This document shows positions 1 to 6,884 of a DNA stretch of 38,823 nucleotides, piece by piece; positions within the stretch are counted from its first letter, which is position 1; the number at the start of each line of letters is the position of its first letter. The notes under the pieces were generated by a model that had not been told where the DNA came from, did no database searches, and was given only the letters and a program-made list of their open reading frames with translations. The position numbers and the translations under genes were made by a program. The DNA comes from Rickettsiales bacterium (GTDB taxonomy: Bacteria > Pseudomonadota > Alphaproteobacteria > TMED127). The stretch lies in assembly GCA_002690875.1 (NCBI GenBank), contig NZGH01000044.1, forward strand, positions 1 to 38,823, in the 5' to 3' direction.

Positions 1-94
1 AGTGAAACCTCTGAAACCCTTTGTGAGTCTACCTAAAACAAACAAGGGCGAACAATTGCCCGCCCTTGCCGATGAGACTTCTGTGTCTCGGTGT
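1..94 (-). repeat. Displaced copy of the tmRNA coding-piece 3' end (att-like direct repeat)
   Basis: This segment aligns without gaps to 1214-1307 with 8 mismatches in 94 positions by eye. It covers the hairpin whose arms are 43-50 and 61-68 and the 3' region that pairs with the acceptor piece, but it lacks the tag reading frame. One mismatch pair (49 and 62) is a C-G to G-C swap that keeps the hairpin paired, so the copy probably comes from a tmRNA that was under selection rather than from random decay. The repeat may continue past the window edge. Confidence 0.8.
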
Positions 95-101
95 ATGGTC
101 T

Positions 102-126
102 AAAACCCCTTATTTCTAGGGGTTTT
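102..126. terminator. Symmetric hairpin with T-rich flank, possible bidirectional terminator
   Basis: AAAACCCCT and AGGGGTTTT form a perfect 9-bp stem around a 7-nt loop. The arm ends in TTTT in either direction, so it could terminate transcription from either side. It lies between the left tmRNA repeat and the first GTGTCTGC repeats. It could instead be a protein-binding palindrome of the element. Confidence 0.4.
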
Positions 127-133
127 GAAAATA

Positions 134-187
134 GTGTCTGCGTTTGTGTCTGCGTTTTTCTGTTTTTTCTGCACGACTTCTGCACGG
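134..187 (+). repeat. Phased short repeats, possible integrase arm-type sites (left end)
   Basis: A 12-bp unit GTGTCTGCGTTT occurs twice in perfect tandem (134-145, 146-157), followed by two TTCTGCACG units (167-175, 178-186) spaced 11 bp. The shared core is TCTGC, always in the same orientation and spaced close to one helical turn. The same core recurs at 1148-1176 near the other tmRNA repeat. Such phased repeats beside an attachment site resemble tyrosine-integrase arm sites; that role is inferred. Confidence 0.5.
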
Positions 188-285
188 ACTACTTTTTACC
201 ATAGTAATCTGGGAATAGTTTTATGTGGTCATTTACTATTTGTTTCTAGTTAGTTTTCAAGAACTGGTTTTGTTACTAATATCAA

Positions 286-1068
286 TTGTATCGTTCAAAA
301 AAATTGGCATCTAAATTGCTGGTATTCGATGTGTTAAGACATTCATACATAGGTAGTTGCAGGTATGAGCATGTTTTCTCTAATGCTTACCCTGGAAGGT
401 TACACTCAGTAAGAGAAATTAATTACTTTTTAGAAAATCTTTATAATCTAAAATATTATTTAAATTATAATGACATTTCTAACGGTTTATTAAAAAACTT
501 TATAAATCTAACTTTTGGAAATGTTTTTAATTCCTACTTAAAATATAAAACTCACTTATTTATGAAAAATTTAAAAACTTTTCTAAACTGCAAAATTTTG
601 TACATCGAAATTAGTAGTTTAGAATATGCCTCAACAAAATGCGGTATTATAGCAAATAAATTATTTTTAAAGCAAAAAAATAAAGAGTTTAGTAATGATT
701 ATACATCTGAAGAAATATTCAATAATAAGTTATTTATTTTAAAAAAAGATGATTTAAGTTCAGTAAAAAATGAAGTTGAAAAAATGCTTAAAATATTAGA
801 ATTAAAAACTCAAATAGAAAAAATATTCTTAATTCCTCATGTTAATCTGTTATCAAAAAAAACAAACAGAAAAATTGAAAAGCGTAAAGAGATAAATTTT
901 GTAATAGAAAGTCTAGTAGATAATTTTTCAATTTTAGAGAAGGTTGATATTTGGGAATCCAAGAATATAAAAAATTATTATCTAGAGGATATTTTGGATA
1001 ATAATTATTTAAATTACAACAGTTTAGGAAATAAAATAGTTTATGATTTCTTTAGTAATAAATATTAA
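286..1068 (+). CDS. Hypothetical protein, weakly SGNH/GSCFA-hydrolase-like, cargo of the tmRNA element
   Basis: A 260-residue, Lys/Asn/Ile-rich protein. Near the N-terminus it has IGSCRYEHVF (from about residue 22), then PGRLHSVREI. Near residue 185 is IPHVNLL, and the C-terminus ends in NYNSLGNKIVYDFF. The order GSCR block, middle Asn-containing block and C-terminal x-x-x-G-x-K-x-x-x-x-F block resembles SGNH/GSCFA-type proteins, where the first Ser is the nucleophile. The usual C-terminal catalytic His is not evident, as Asn occupies that area. The start is TTG with no obvious ribosome-binding site and no in-frame ATG until about residue 93, so the 5' end may be wrong or truncated. Function is not established. 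It is the only gene between the two tmRNA repeats. Confidence 0.5.
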   Translation: MYRSKKLASKLLVFDVLRHSYIGSCRYEHVFSNAYPGRLHSVREINYFLENLYNLKYYLNYNDISNGLLKNFINLTFGNVFNSYLKYKTHLFMKNLKTFLNCKILYIEISSLEYASTKCGIIANKLFLKQKNKEFSNDYTSEEIFNNKLFILKKDDLSSVKNEVEKMLKILELKTQIEKIFLIPHVNLLSKKTNRKIEKRKEINFVIESLVDNFSILEKVDIWESKNIKNYYLEDILDNNYLNYNSLGNKIVYDFFSNKY

Positions 1069-1147
1069 AATAATTAAATAGAGAAATATTTTGTTTATTT
1101 GAATAATAATTCAAATTTTTCTACACCAAAATATTGAACACTTATTA

Positions 1148-1176
1148 GTGTCTGCACAGTATCTGCGTGTGTCCGC
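1148..1176 (+). repeat. Phased short repeats, possible integrase arm-type sites (right end)
   Basis: GTGTCTGC (1148-1155), GTATCTGC (1159-1166) and GTGTCCGC (1169-1176) are three same-orientation variants spaced 11 and 10 bp. They match the motif repeated at 134-187. They lie about 40 bp from the end of the ssrA gene, where an arm region of an attachment site would be expected. The role is inferred from spacing and position. Confidence 0.5.
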
Positions 1177-1213
1177 ACTATAACTCGTTTCATATTCCCT
1201 TATTTTATTGAAG

Positions 1214-1307
1214 AGTGAATCCTCTAAAACCCTTTGTGAGTCTCCCTAAAACAAACAAGGGGGAACAATTGCCCCCCCTTGCCGATGAGACTTCTGTTGC
1301 CCGGTGT
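1214..1307 (-). repeat. tmRNA 3' end, intact-side copy of the att-like direct repeat
   Basis: This is the part of ssrA duplicated at 1-94. It contains the hairpin CAAGGGGG/CCCCCTTG and the strand pairing with the acceptor piece. If an integrase acted here, the crossover lies in the shared region, and the 3' half now joined to ssrA may have arrived with the element. Confidence 0.8.
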
Positions 1308-1331
1308 TCATAACCGCGCTTACTTAATTAA

Positions 1332-1364
1332 TTAAGCAGCGAGTGCCATTTCATTATCGTTGGC
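1332..1364 (-). other. tmRNA proteolysis-tag reading frame, ANDNEMALAA
   Basis: On the minus strand the codons GCC AAC GAT AAT GAA ATG GCA CTC GCT GCT TAA encode ANDNEMALAA and a stop. The tag starts with the ANDN typical of alphaproteobacterial tags and ends in LAA, the hydrophobic end recognised by ClpXP-type proteases. Further in-frame TAA codons follow immediately in the sequence TTAATTAATTAAG. Resume at the GCC codon is inferred from the family pattern. Confidence 0.9.
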
Positions 1365-1612
1365 ATTTATAAAGTTTGGTCCGATAACGTTGGTACCATT
1401 CCGAGCAAAGTTTTTGAAAATTCCACGCACGTCGATCCTATTTCGCCCCCTTTTTTTTAATTGGTGGAGGCGCCGGGTACCGCCCCCGGGTCCGTTTCGG
1501 TTCACAATTCAAACGTTTATTGCTATAGCTTAAAAAGCAATTTCATAATAAATAAAAAAAAAAAAAATTAAACGTATAATTTTTTTTACATTGATTATAG
1601 TTTATAAACTTA

Positions 1613-2542
1613 ATGAAAAAAAATAACAAAAATTCAGTTAAAAAAGTGCAAGAAATTAATAATAAAAATTTTTCTACTAAAAGAGCAACAGTAACTAAGT
1701 TAGAGAAAATACTATATAAACCCTTCAAGGTTTTAGATCATGGTTTTATAAGAGTGATCGATTACATGGGAGACGATTCATCAATTGTTCAGGCTGCTAG
1801 GGTTTCTTATGGAAAAGGTACCAAAAAATTAAATCAAGACAAAAATTTGATTAATTATCTTTTAAGTCATAAACATTCTACTCCCTTTGAAATGAATGAG
1901 ATCAAATTTCACATAAAACTTCCTATTTTTGTTGCTAGACAATGGATTAGACATAGAACTGCAAATGTTAATGAATATTCAGCTCGTTATTCAATTCTTG
2001 ATGAGGAGTTTTATATTCCAAAAATTGATGATGTAAAACCTCAATCACAGCAAAATAATCAAGGAAGATCTGGAGAAATTGAAAAGAATCTCGGAAAACA
2101 TTACTTATCACTGATGAGAGAGAATGCAAAAATTAATTTTTCATCATATCACCATTTATTAAATTTAGATGAAAAAGGAGAAATTTTAGATGAAAAAAGG
2201 TCTGGAATTGCAAGAGAATTAGCAAGAATGGTTCTTCCTTTAAATTCTTACACCCAGTGGTACTGGAAAATAGATCTTCATAATTTAATGCATTTTTTAG
2301 CACTTCGATTTGACCCACATGCTCAATATGAAATAAGAGTTTACGCTGATGTAATGATTGAAATTTTAAAAAAATGGGTACCCCTTACTTATGAAGCGTT
2401 CGTCAAAAATAGATTAAGTTCATTAACCCTCTCAGCTGATGCCGTGGATTATATAAAAAAGAAACTTAATAAAAAAAAAGCCTCGGAATCAAACTTAAAT
2501 AGAAGAGAATTACAAACTTTAAAGGAAGTTTTTGATTTGTAG
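1613..2542 (+). CDS. thyX: Flavin-dependent thymidylate synthase ThyX
   Basis: ThyX makes dTMP from dUMP using methylene-tetrahydrofolate and FAD, replacing ThyA. The 309-residue protein has the signature RHR-x7-S (R113-H114-R115 to S123, [11 protein letters not shown]), preceded by VARQWIRHR and followed by SARYS, as in the family. The block [31 protein letters not shown] near residues 41-71 is the usual N-terminal core. The basic, low-complexity first 35 residues are probably a genuine lineage extension, but a downstream start cannot be excluded. It is convergent with mrp, only 4 bp between stops, and stands alone after ssrA. Confidence 0.96.
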   Translation: MKKNNKNSVKKVQEINNKNFSTKRATVTKLEKILYKPFKVLDHGFIRVIDYMGDDSSIVQAARVSYGKGTKKLNQDKNLINYLLSHKHSTPFEMNEIKFHIKLPIFVARQWIRHRTANVNEYSARYSILDEEFYIPKIDDVKPQSQQNNQGRSGEIEKNLGKHYLSLMRENAKINFSSYHHLLNLDEKGEILDEKRSGIARELARMVLPLNSYTQWYWKIDLHNLMHFLALRFDPHAQYEIRVYADVMIEILKKWVPLTYEAFVKNRLSSLTLSADAVDYIKKKLNKKKASESNLNRRELQTLKEVFDL

Positions 2543-2564
2543 ATTTTTAAGATAAAATATCTAC
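2539..2564. terminator. Possible bidirectional terminator between thyX and mrp
   Basis: GTAGAT (2539-2544) pairs with ATCTAC (2559-2564) around an AT-rich loop that contains the stops of both convergent genes, and further T/A pairs can extend the stem imperfectly. It lies exactly where a shared terminator is needed, but the stem is short. Confidence 0.35.
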
Positions 2565-3320
2565 ATTCTTAATTTTAGTCTTGTTGGTTGCTTGAAGAGT
2601 TTTTTCTGCTATCTCTTCAAAAATTTTGAATACGTCACTTTTTTCGTCAAAAGTAATTGGTTTTCCGTTATCTCCAGATTCTGAAAGTTTAGCTAAAATT
2701 GGGATATCTCCAAGTAATTTTAAATTTTGTTTTTTTGCCTCTAAAGATACTCCATCTTTACCAAAAATATAATTTTTTTGACCTTTAATTTCAAAAAAAC
2801 TCATATTTTGTACAATACCAAGGATAGGAACATTTACTTTTTTAAACATGTTAATTGATTTTCTCACATCAATTAAGGATATTTCTTGAGGTGTAGAAAC
2901 TATTACGGCACCTTTTAAGGTTAGGCTTTGACATAAGGAAAGTTGAATATCCCCGGTGCCTGGAGGCAGATCAACCAATAGATAATCGAGATCACCCCAA
3001 TCAACATCATTAAAAAGTTGTTTAATTGCACTAGACGCCATCGCACCACGCCAAATTACAGCTCCGTTATCTGGTATCATGTTACCTATAGATATCGACT
3101 TTATACCATACTTCAGATAAGGCATTATTTTCTTTTTTTTTGAGACACCTGGTTTTTCTGTAATTCCGAGCATTTTTGGTATCGATGGTCCATAGATATC
3201 TGCATCGAGTAAACCTACATTAAGATTTTTTTTTGCAAGAGAGATGGCCAAATTTACTGTAACTGTTGATTTTCCAACACCACCCTTCCCGGAACCAATT
3301 ACAATGATATTTTTAATCAT
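2547..3320 (-). CDS. mrp: Mrp/ApbC/NBP35-family iron-sulfur cluster carrier ATPase
   Basis: This P-loop ATPase family carries Fe-S clusters to apoproteins. The 257-residue protein has the deviant Walker A GSGKGGVGKST at residues 9-19, the DADIYGPSIP switch region, and LLVDLPPGTGD. It lacks the N-terminal DUF59 domain of longer Mrp proteins and begins directly at the P-loop. The CxxC that bridges the cluster in many homologues is absent: after QNMSFF comes EIKGQKNYIFG. Alphaproteobacterial homologues commonly lack CxxC here too, as I recall, so this may not mean loss of function. It stands alone, convergent with thyX and divergent from hflK. Confidence 0.92.
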   Translation of the reverse strand: MIKNIIVIGSGKGGVGKSTVTVNLAISLAKKNLNVGLLDADIYGPSIPKMLGITEKPGVSKKKKIMPYLKYGIKSISIGNMIPDNGAVIWRGAMASSAIKQLFNDVDWGDLDYLLVDLPPGTGDIQLSLCQSLTLKGAVIVSTPQEISLIDVRKSINMFKKVNVPILGIVQNMSFFEIKGQKNYIFGKDGVSLEAKKQNLKLLGDIPILAKLSESGDNGKPITFDEKSDVFKIFEEIAEKTLQATNKTKIKNVDILS

Positions 3321-3422
3321 AACAATATTTAATTTAATAATTTATATTAATATCTAAAATATTTCTTTGCATAGTCAAAACAATTCTTATATAAAAATAG
3401 TATTTTCTAAAATAATAAAATT

Positions 3423-4541
3423 ATGTCTTGGTCTTCAAATAACGGTGACGATAGCCCTTGGGGCAAAAACTCAAAAGATAATTCCAGATCATCTTACAAT
3501 GGTTCTGGAAGAAAAAACAACAACGATGATTTTTTTGATAATTTTCAGGAAAAGCTAAAAAATCTTTTTCCAAAAAAAACCCCAGCTAGTTTATCACTAG
3601 TTTTATTGATTTTAATTTCGATATGGGCTGTCAGCGGATTTTACAGAGTAGGTACAGATGAACAAGGTGTTGTAACAAGATTTGGTGAGTATGTCAGAAC
3701 TACAGAGCCAGGGTTGCATTATCATCTACCTTTTCCAGTTGAATCAGTTAGTAAACCCAAAGTAACACGCGTTAATAGAATAGAAGTTGGCTTCAGAACC
3801 TCCCAATCCCAATTTAGTCAGAATCAACAAACTCGTCAAGTTCCTGAAGAAGCTCTAATGCTTACCGGTGATGAAAACATTGTTGATTTAAATTTCACAG
3901 TTTTTTGGATTATAAATGATGCAAAAGACTTTTTATTTAACGTAAGAAACCCAGTTGCAACCATCAAAAGTATTGGAGAAAGTGTTATGAGAGAAAAAAT
4001 CGGTCAAACACCTATCGACCCTATACTTTCAGAGGGTAAGTCGATCGTCGAAGAAGAGGTGAAAAATAAAGCACAAAGCGTTTTAGATTATTACAATTCA
4101 GGTATTCTTATAACGCAAGTTCAACTTCAAAAAGCAGATCCACCAGAACTAGTTATCGAATCATATAGAGACGTTCAAAGAGCTAAAACAGATGAACAAA
4201 GATTGAAAAATGAAGCTGAAGCTTATAGAAACGATATAATTCCAAAAGCTAGAGGTGAGGCTGAAAAAAAAGTTCAAGAAGCAGAAGCTTATAAGCAAGA
4301 GGTTGTTGCAAAAGCTCAAGGTGAGGCTCAAAGATTTATATCAGTTTATGATTCTTACAAGAACTCCAAGGACGTTACCAGGGAGAGAATTTATCTAGAA
4401 ACTTTAGAAAAAACTCTTGGTAAGATTGATAAAATAATTGTTGATAAAAACGCGGGTAGTGGAATTGTTCCATATCTTCCCTTACCTGAACTCAAAAAGA
4501 AGATGAAAAATAACACTAATCAGGACACAGTCAATGAGTAA
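3423..4541 (+). CDS. hflK: HflK, membrane regulator of FtsH protease
   Basis: HflK and HflC form a large SPFH/band-7 complex around the membrane protease FtsH. The 372-residue protein has a Gly/Ser/Asn-rich cytoplasmic N-terminus (residues 1-40), one membrane segment near residues 58-73, then the SPFH domain starting at YRVGTDEQGVVTRFGEYV. A long charged, Ala/Glu-rich helical region follows (about 260-310). The ATG at 3423 gives the typical MSWSSNNGDDSPWG start. It overlaps hflC by 8 nt, so the two are translationally coupled, and degP follows. Confidence 0.96.
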   Translation: MSWSSNNGDDSPWGKNSKDNSRSSYNGSGRKNNNDDFFDNFQEKLKNLFPKKTPASLSLVLLILISIWAVSGFYRVGTDEQGVVTRFGEYVRTTEPGLHYHLPFPVESVSKPKVTRVNRIEVGFRTSQSQFSQNQQTRQVPEEALMLTGDENIVDLNFTVFWIINDAKDFLFNVRNPVATIKSIGESVMREKIGQTPIDPILSEGKSIVEEEVKNKAQSVLDYYNSGILITQVQLQKADPPELVIESYRDVQRAKTDEQRLKNEAEAYRNDIIPKARGEAEKKVQEAEAYKQEVVAKAQGEAQRFISVYDSYKNSKDVTRERIYLETLEKTLGKIDKIIVDKNAGSGIVPYLPLPELKKKMKNNTNQDTVNE

Positions 4542-5400
4542 ATCAGCTATTACAATCACATTATTAATTATTTTAGGTTTTTTAGGTATTAATTCACTTT
4601 TTACAATGAGTGAGAAGCAACAGGGACTTGTACTTCAGTTTGGTGAGCCTAAAAGAGTTATTAAAGATTCAGGACTTCATGTAAAGCTCCCCATTATTCA
4701 AAATACTATTAAATATGACAGCAGAATTTTAGAATACGACCTTCCCATTGAAGAAGTCATAGCTGTTGACAAGAAAAGAATGTTGGTCGATTCTTTTACC
4801 AGATTCAAAATAACTGATCCGTTAGAATTTTATAAAACAGTGGGAACTGAATCAAATGTTAGAAATAGGTTAAATTCCAATGTGATTTCATCTTTAAGAA
4901 GAGTTGTTGGTAGAGTTACATTGGATGAACTTTTATCAGAAGATAGAAGCAAAATAATGGAAGACATCAAGCAAGAGGTAAACAATGAAGCTTCTAGGTT
5001 TGGAATTGAAATTGTTGATGTCAGAATCAGAAGGGCTGATTTACCTGAAGCCAACAGTCAAGCTATTTACGAAAGAATGATTAGTGAGAGGGTCCGGGAA
5101 GCTAAGGAGTTTAGAGCTAAAGGTGCGGAGACTGCTCAAAAAATAAGAGCAGAGGCTGATAAAGAAAAAACTGTTATTTTAGCTGAAGCAACAAAAAAAG
5201 GTGAAATTCTTAGAGGAGAGGGCGAATCTAAAGCTGTTGACGTATATGCAAATGCATTTGAAAAAGATCCAGATTTTTATTCATTTTACAGGTCAATGCA
5301 GGCTTATGGAAATGTTTTGGGTGAAGATGGAACAACAATGATTTTGTCTCCAGACAGTGAATTTTTGGAATTTTTCAACAACTCTAAAGGTTCGAACTAA
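4534..5400 (+). CDS. hflC: HflC, membrane regulator of FtsH protease
   Basis: This is the partner of HflK in the FtsH-associated SPFH complex. The 288-residue protein has an N-terminal membrane segment (about residues 5-24), then EKQQGLVLQFGEPKRVI, the SPFH domain, the conserved VVDVRIRRADLPE-like block and the Ala/Glu-rich helix RAKGAETAQKIRAEADKEKT. Its ATG lies inside the last codons of hflK. The spacing to degP is 7 nt when the degP ATG at 5408 is used, so hflK-hflC-degP is probably one quality-control operon. Confidence 0.97.
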   Translation: MSKSAITITLLIILGFLGINSLFTMSEKQQGLVLQFGEPKRVIKDSGLHVKLPIIQNTIKYDSRILEYDLPIEEVIAVDKKRMLVDSFTRFKITDPLEFYKTVGTESNVRNRLNSNVISSLRRVVGRVTLDELLSEDRSKIMEDIKQEVNNEASRFGIEIVDVRIRRADLPEANSQAIYERMISERVREAKEFRAKGAETAQKIRAEADKEKTVILAEATKKGEILRGEGESKAVDVYANAFEKDPDFYSFYRSMQAYGNVLGEDGTTMILSPDSEFLEFFNNSKGSN

Positions 5401-5407
5401 GAAAACA

Positions 5408-6881
5408 ATGGCAAACCATTTTCAAAAATTTATCTTTTTTATTTTTTTTTTTACCAATCTATTTTTTTTCATACAAGAACTCTGATACTCATCCTCTTTC
5501 AGATGATTTTGCTGATTTGGTATCAGATCTATCTCCATCTGTAGTAAATGTATTCACTGTACAAAAACCCAAAAAAGTTGACCAAAATCAAATGCCATTC
5601 GACAATATCCCTCCTCAGTTTAGGGATTTTTTTAAAAACTTTCCTCCTGGCTTTCCATTTGGACCTCAACCTGGTCCACAACAACAACCAGAAGATGAGA
5701 CACCTCAAGCTCTGGGCTCTGGCTTTGTAATTGACCCTTCTGGGTATATAGTAACTAATAATCATGTTATTGAACAAGCTAATGAGATTAGAGTAAAGTT
5801 TCAGGATGATTCTGAATTAGAAGCTAAATTAATAGGAACAGATAAACTTACTGACCTTGCCCTTTTAAAAGTAGAATCAAAAAAACCTTTAAACTTTGTC
5901 AAATTTGCAGACTCTGATAAAGCAAGAGTTGGTCACTCGGTAATTGCAATTGGTAACCCTTTTGGTTTAGGAGGAACCGTTACATCCGGAATTATATCTG
6001 CTTTTAACAGAGACATTAATGCTGGTCCATTCGATAGTTTTATTCAAACAGATGCTTCAATTAATAGAGGCAACTCTGGTGGACCACTTTTTAATTTGGA
6101 TGGAGAGGTGTTAGGAATTAACACAGCGATTTTTTCTCCTACTGGTGGTAGCGTTGGAATTGGTTTTTCAATACCCTCAAACTTAGCACAACCAATTATT
6201 CAACAATTAAAAAAATTTGGTAAAACTCAGAGAGGCTGGCTTGGAGTAAGAATTCAAGAAATTACATCAGATATTGCAAAAAGCTTAGGTTTAAAAAATG
6301 AAGAAGGAGTTCTTATTTCAATGGTTAATCCTGGTGAGCCGGCAGAAAAGGGAGGACTTAAAGCTGGTGATGTTATTTTGGAATTTAATGGTAAAAAAAT
6401 TAAAGATGTTAAGTCTTTACAAAGGTCTGTTGCTGAATCAGCTGTTGAAAGTAAAGTGGAAGTTAAAGTTTGGAGAAATAAAAAAATTAAAAGCTTTACT
6501 GTTAAACTAGGTGAGCGTGAAAAGTTTGATGAAACTGTAAAAAATGAAAAAAAGAAGGATGATGAGACAGAGGTAAATGAAGTTGAATTGGATGATATTG
6601 GAATTAGGATGAAAGGCTTAAACTCTGAAACAAGAACATCGTATAACATACCAAAAAATGTAAGTGGCGTTGTTGTTACAGCTGTCAAAAGAGATTCGTT
6701 TGCTTCTAAGGCTGGGTTAAATGTTGGTACCGTTATATCGCAAATATCTCAAAAAAATGTTCAAAACCCCTCAGAAGTAAAAAAACTACTTGACGATATG
6801 AAAAAGAAAGGTGCTGATGCAGCTCTCATTCAGGTTTTTGAAAACAATTTTTCTAGATTTATAATTCTTAAATTAAAGTAA
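5408..6881 (+). CDS. degP: DegP/DegQ-type periplasmic serine protease, frame broken in the signal peptide
   Basis: HtrA proteases degrade or refold misfolded envelope proteins. The body, open from TTG 5517, has the trypsin-like domain with TNNHVIE (His), DLALLKV (Asp) and GNSGGPLFN (Ser), and two C-terminal PDZ domains, the first starting near GWLGVRIQEI. The natural start is ATG 5408, which encodes MANHFQKFIFFIFFF, a signal-peptide-like sequence, but that frame stops at 5483-5485. Deleting one T from the 11-T run at 5442-5452 joins it in frame to SDTHPLSDDFADLVSDLSPS, the usual mature N-terminus. Thus either the run is miscounted, or the gene relies on slippage, or it is broken. Starting at TTG 5517 would leave no export signal. 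It follows hflC and precedes miaA by 3 nt. Confidence 0.9.
5442..5452 (+). repeat. 11-T homopolymer at the degP frame break
   Basis: Eleven consecutive T residues lie in the hydrophobic core of the degP signal peptide. The frame before and after the run differs by one base; ten T would give a continuous protein. It is a candidate slippage site or sequencing artefact. Confidence 0.8.
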
Positions 6882-6884
6882 CTT

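Larger units (their letters stand above)
1..1307. mobile_element. Putative mini integrated element in the tmRNA 3' end
   Basis: Two direct repeats of about 94 bp (1-94 and 1214-1307) bound a 1.1 kb segment, and the right copy is the 3' part of the ssrA coding piece. Duplication of the 3' end of a tRNA or tmRNA gene is the usual footprint of tyrosine-integrase elements, which carry a replacement gene end. Just inside each repeat are phased GTGTCTGC-like repeats that could be integrase arm-type sites. The only sizeable ORF inside is the hydrolase-like gene at 286; no integrase, excisionase or replication gene is visible. The unit could be a non-autonomous element, a deletion remnant, or one end of a larger array continuing left of the window. 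Repeats and motifs are seen directly; mobility is inference. Confidence 0.55.
1205..1515 (-). ncRNA. ssrA: Two-piece (circularly permuted) transfer-messenger RNA, tmRNA
   Basis: tmRNA rescues stalled ribosomes and tags the nascent peptide for proteolysis. Reading the minus strand, the acceptor piece comes first: a T-arm-like hairpin (stem CCGGG/CCCGG, loop GGCGGTA) runs into CGCCTCC-A-CCA, with the CCA at 1464-1462. After a short spacer the coding piece opens with GGGGGCG (from 1450), which pairs with CGCCTCC as a 7-bp acceptor stem with one G-U. The tag frame lies at 1364-1332. The 3' end of the coding piece (GGATTCAC..TTCAA, near 1230-1208) can pair with the 5' end of the acceptor piece (TTGAA..GTGAACC, 1512-1498), as expected of the permuted alphaproteobacterial form. 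The outer ends are estimates. The last ~94 nt are duplicated at 1-94. Confidence 0.93.

Noticed and set aside
1..1307. CRISPR-like array from the short repeats
   Set aside because: The repeats are 8-12 bp, partly tandem and without spacers of regular length; no cas genes are present.
1543..1728. 61-codon minus-strand frame upstream of thyX
   Set aside because: It is a Phe/Leu-rich complement of the A-rich thyX leader and N-terminus.
5529..5777. 82-codon minus-strand frame over the degP start
   Set aside because: It overlaps the coding part of degP and has no recognisable feature.
6254..6688. 144-codon open frame antisense to degP
   Set aside because: It is Ser/Phe/Thr-rich low-complexity sequence opposite a clear protease/PDZ reading frame, with no start context or family motif.
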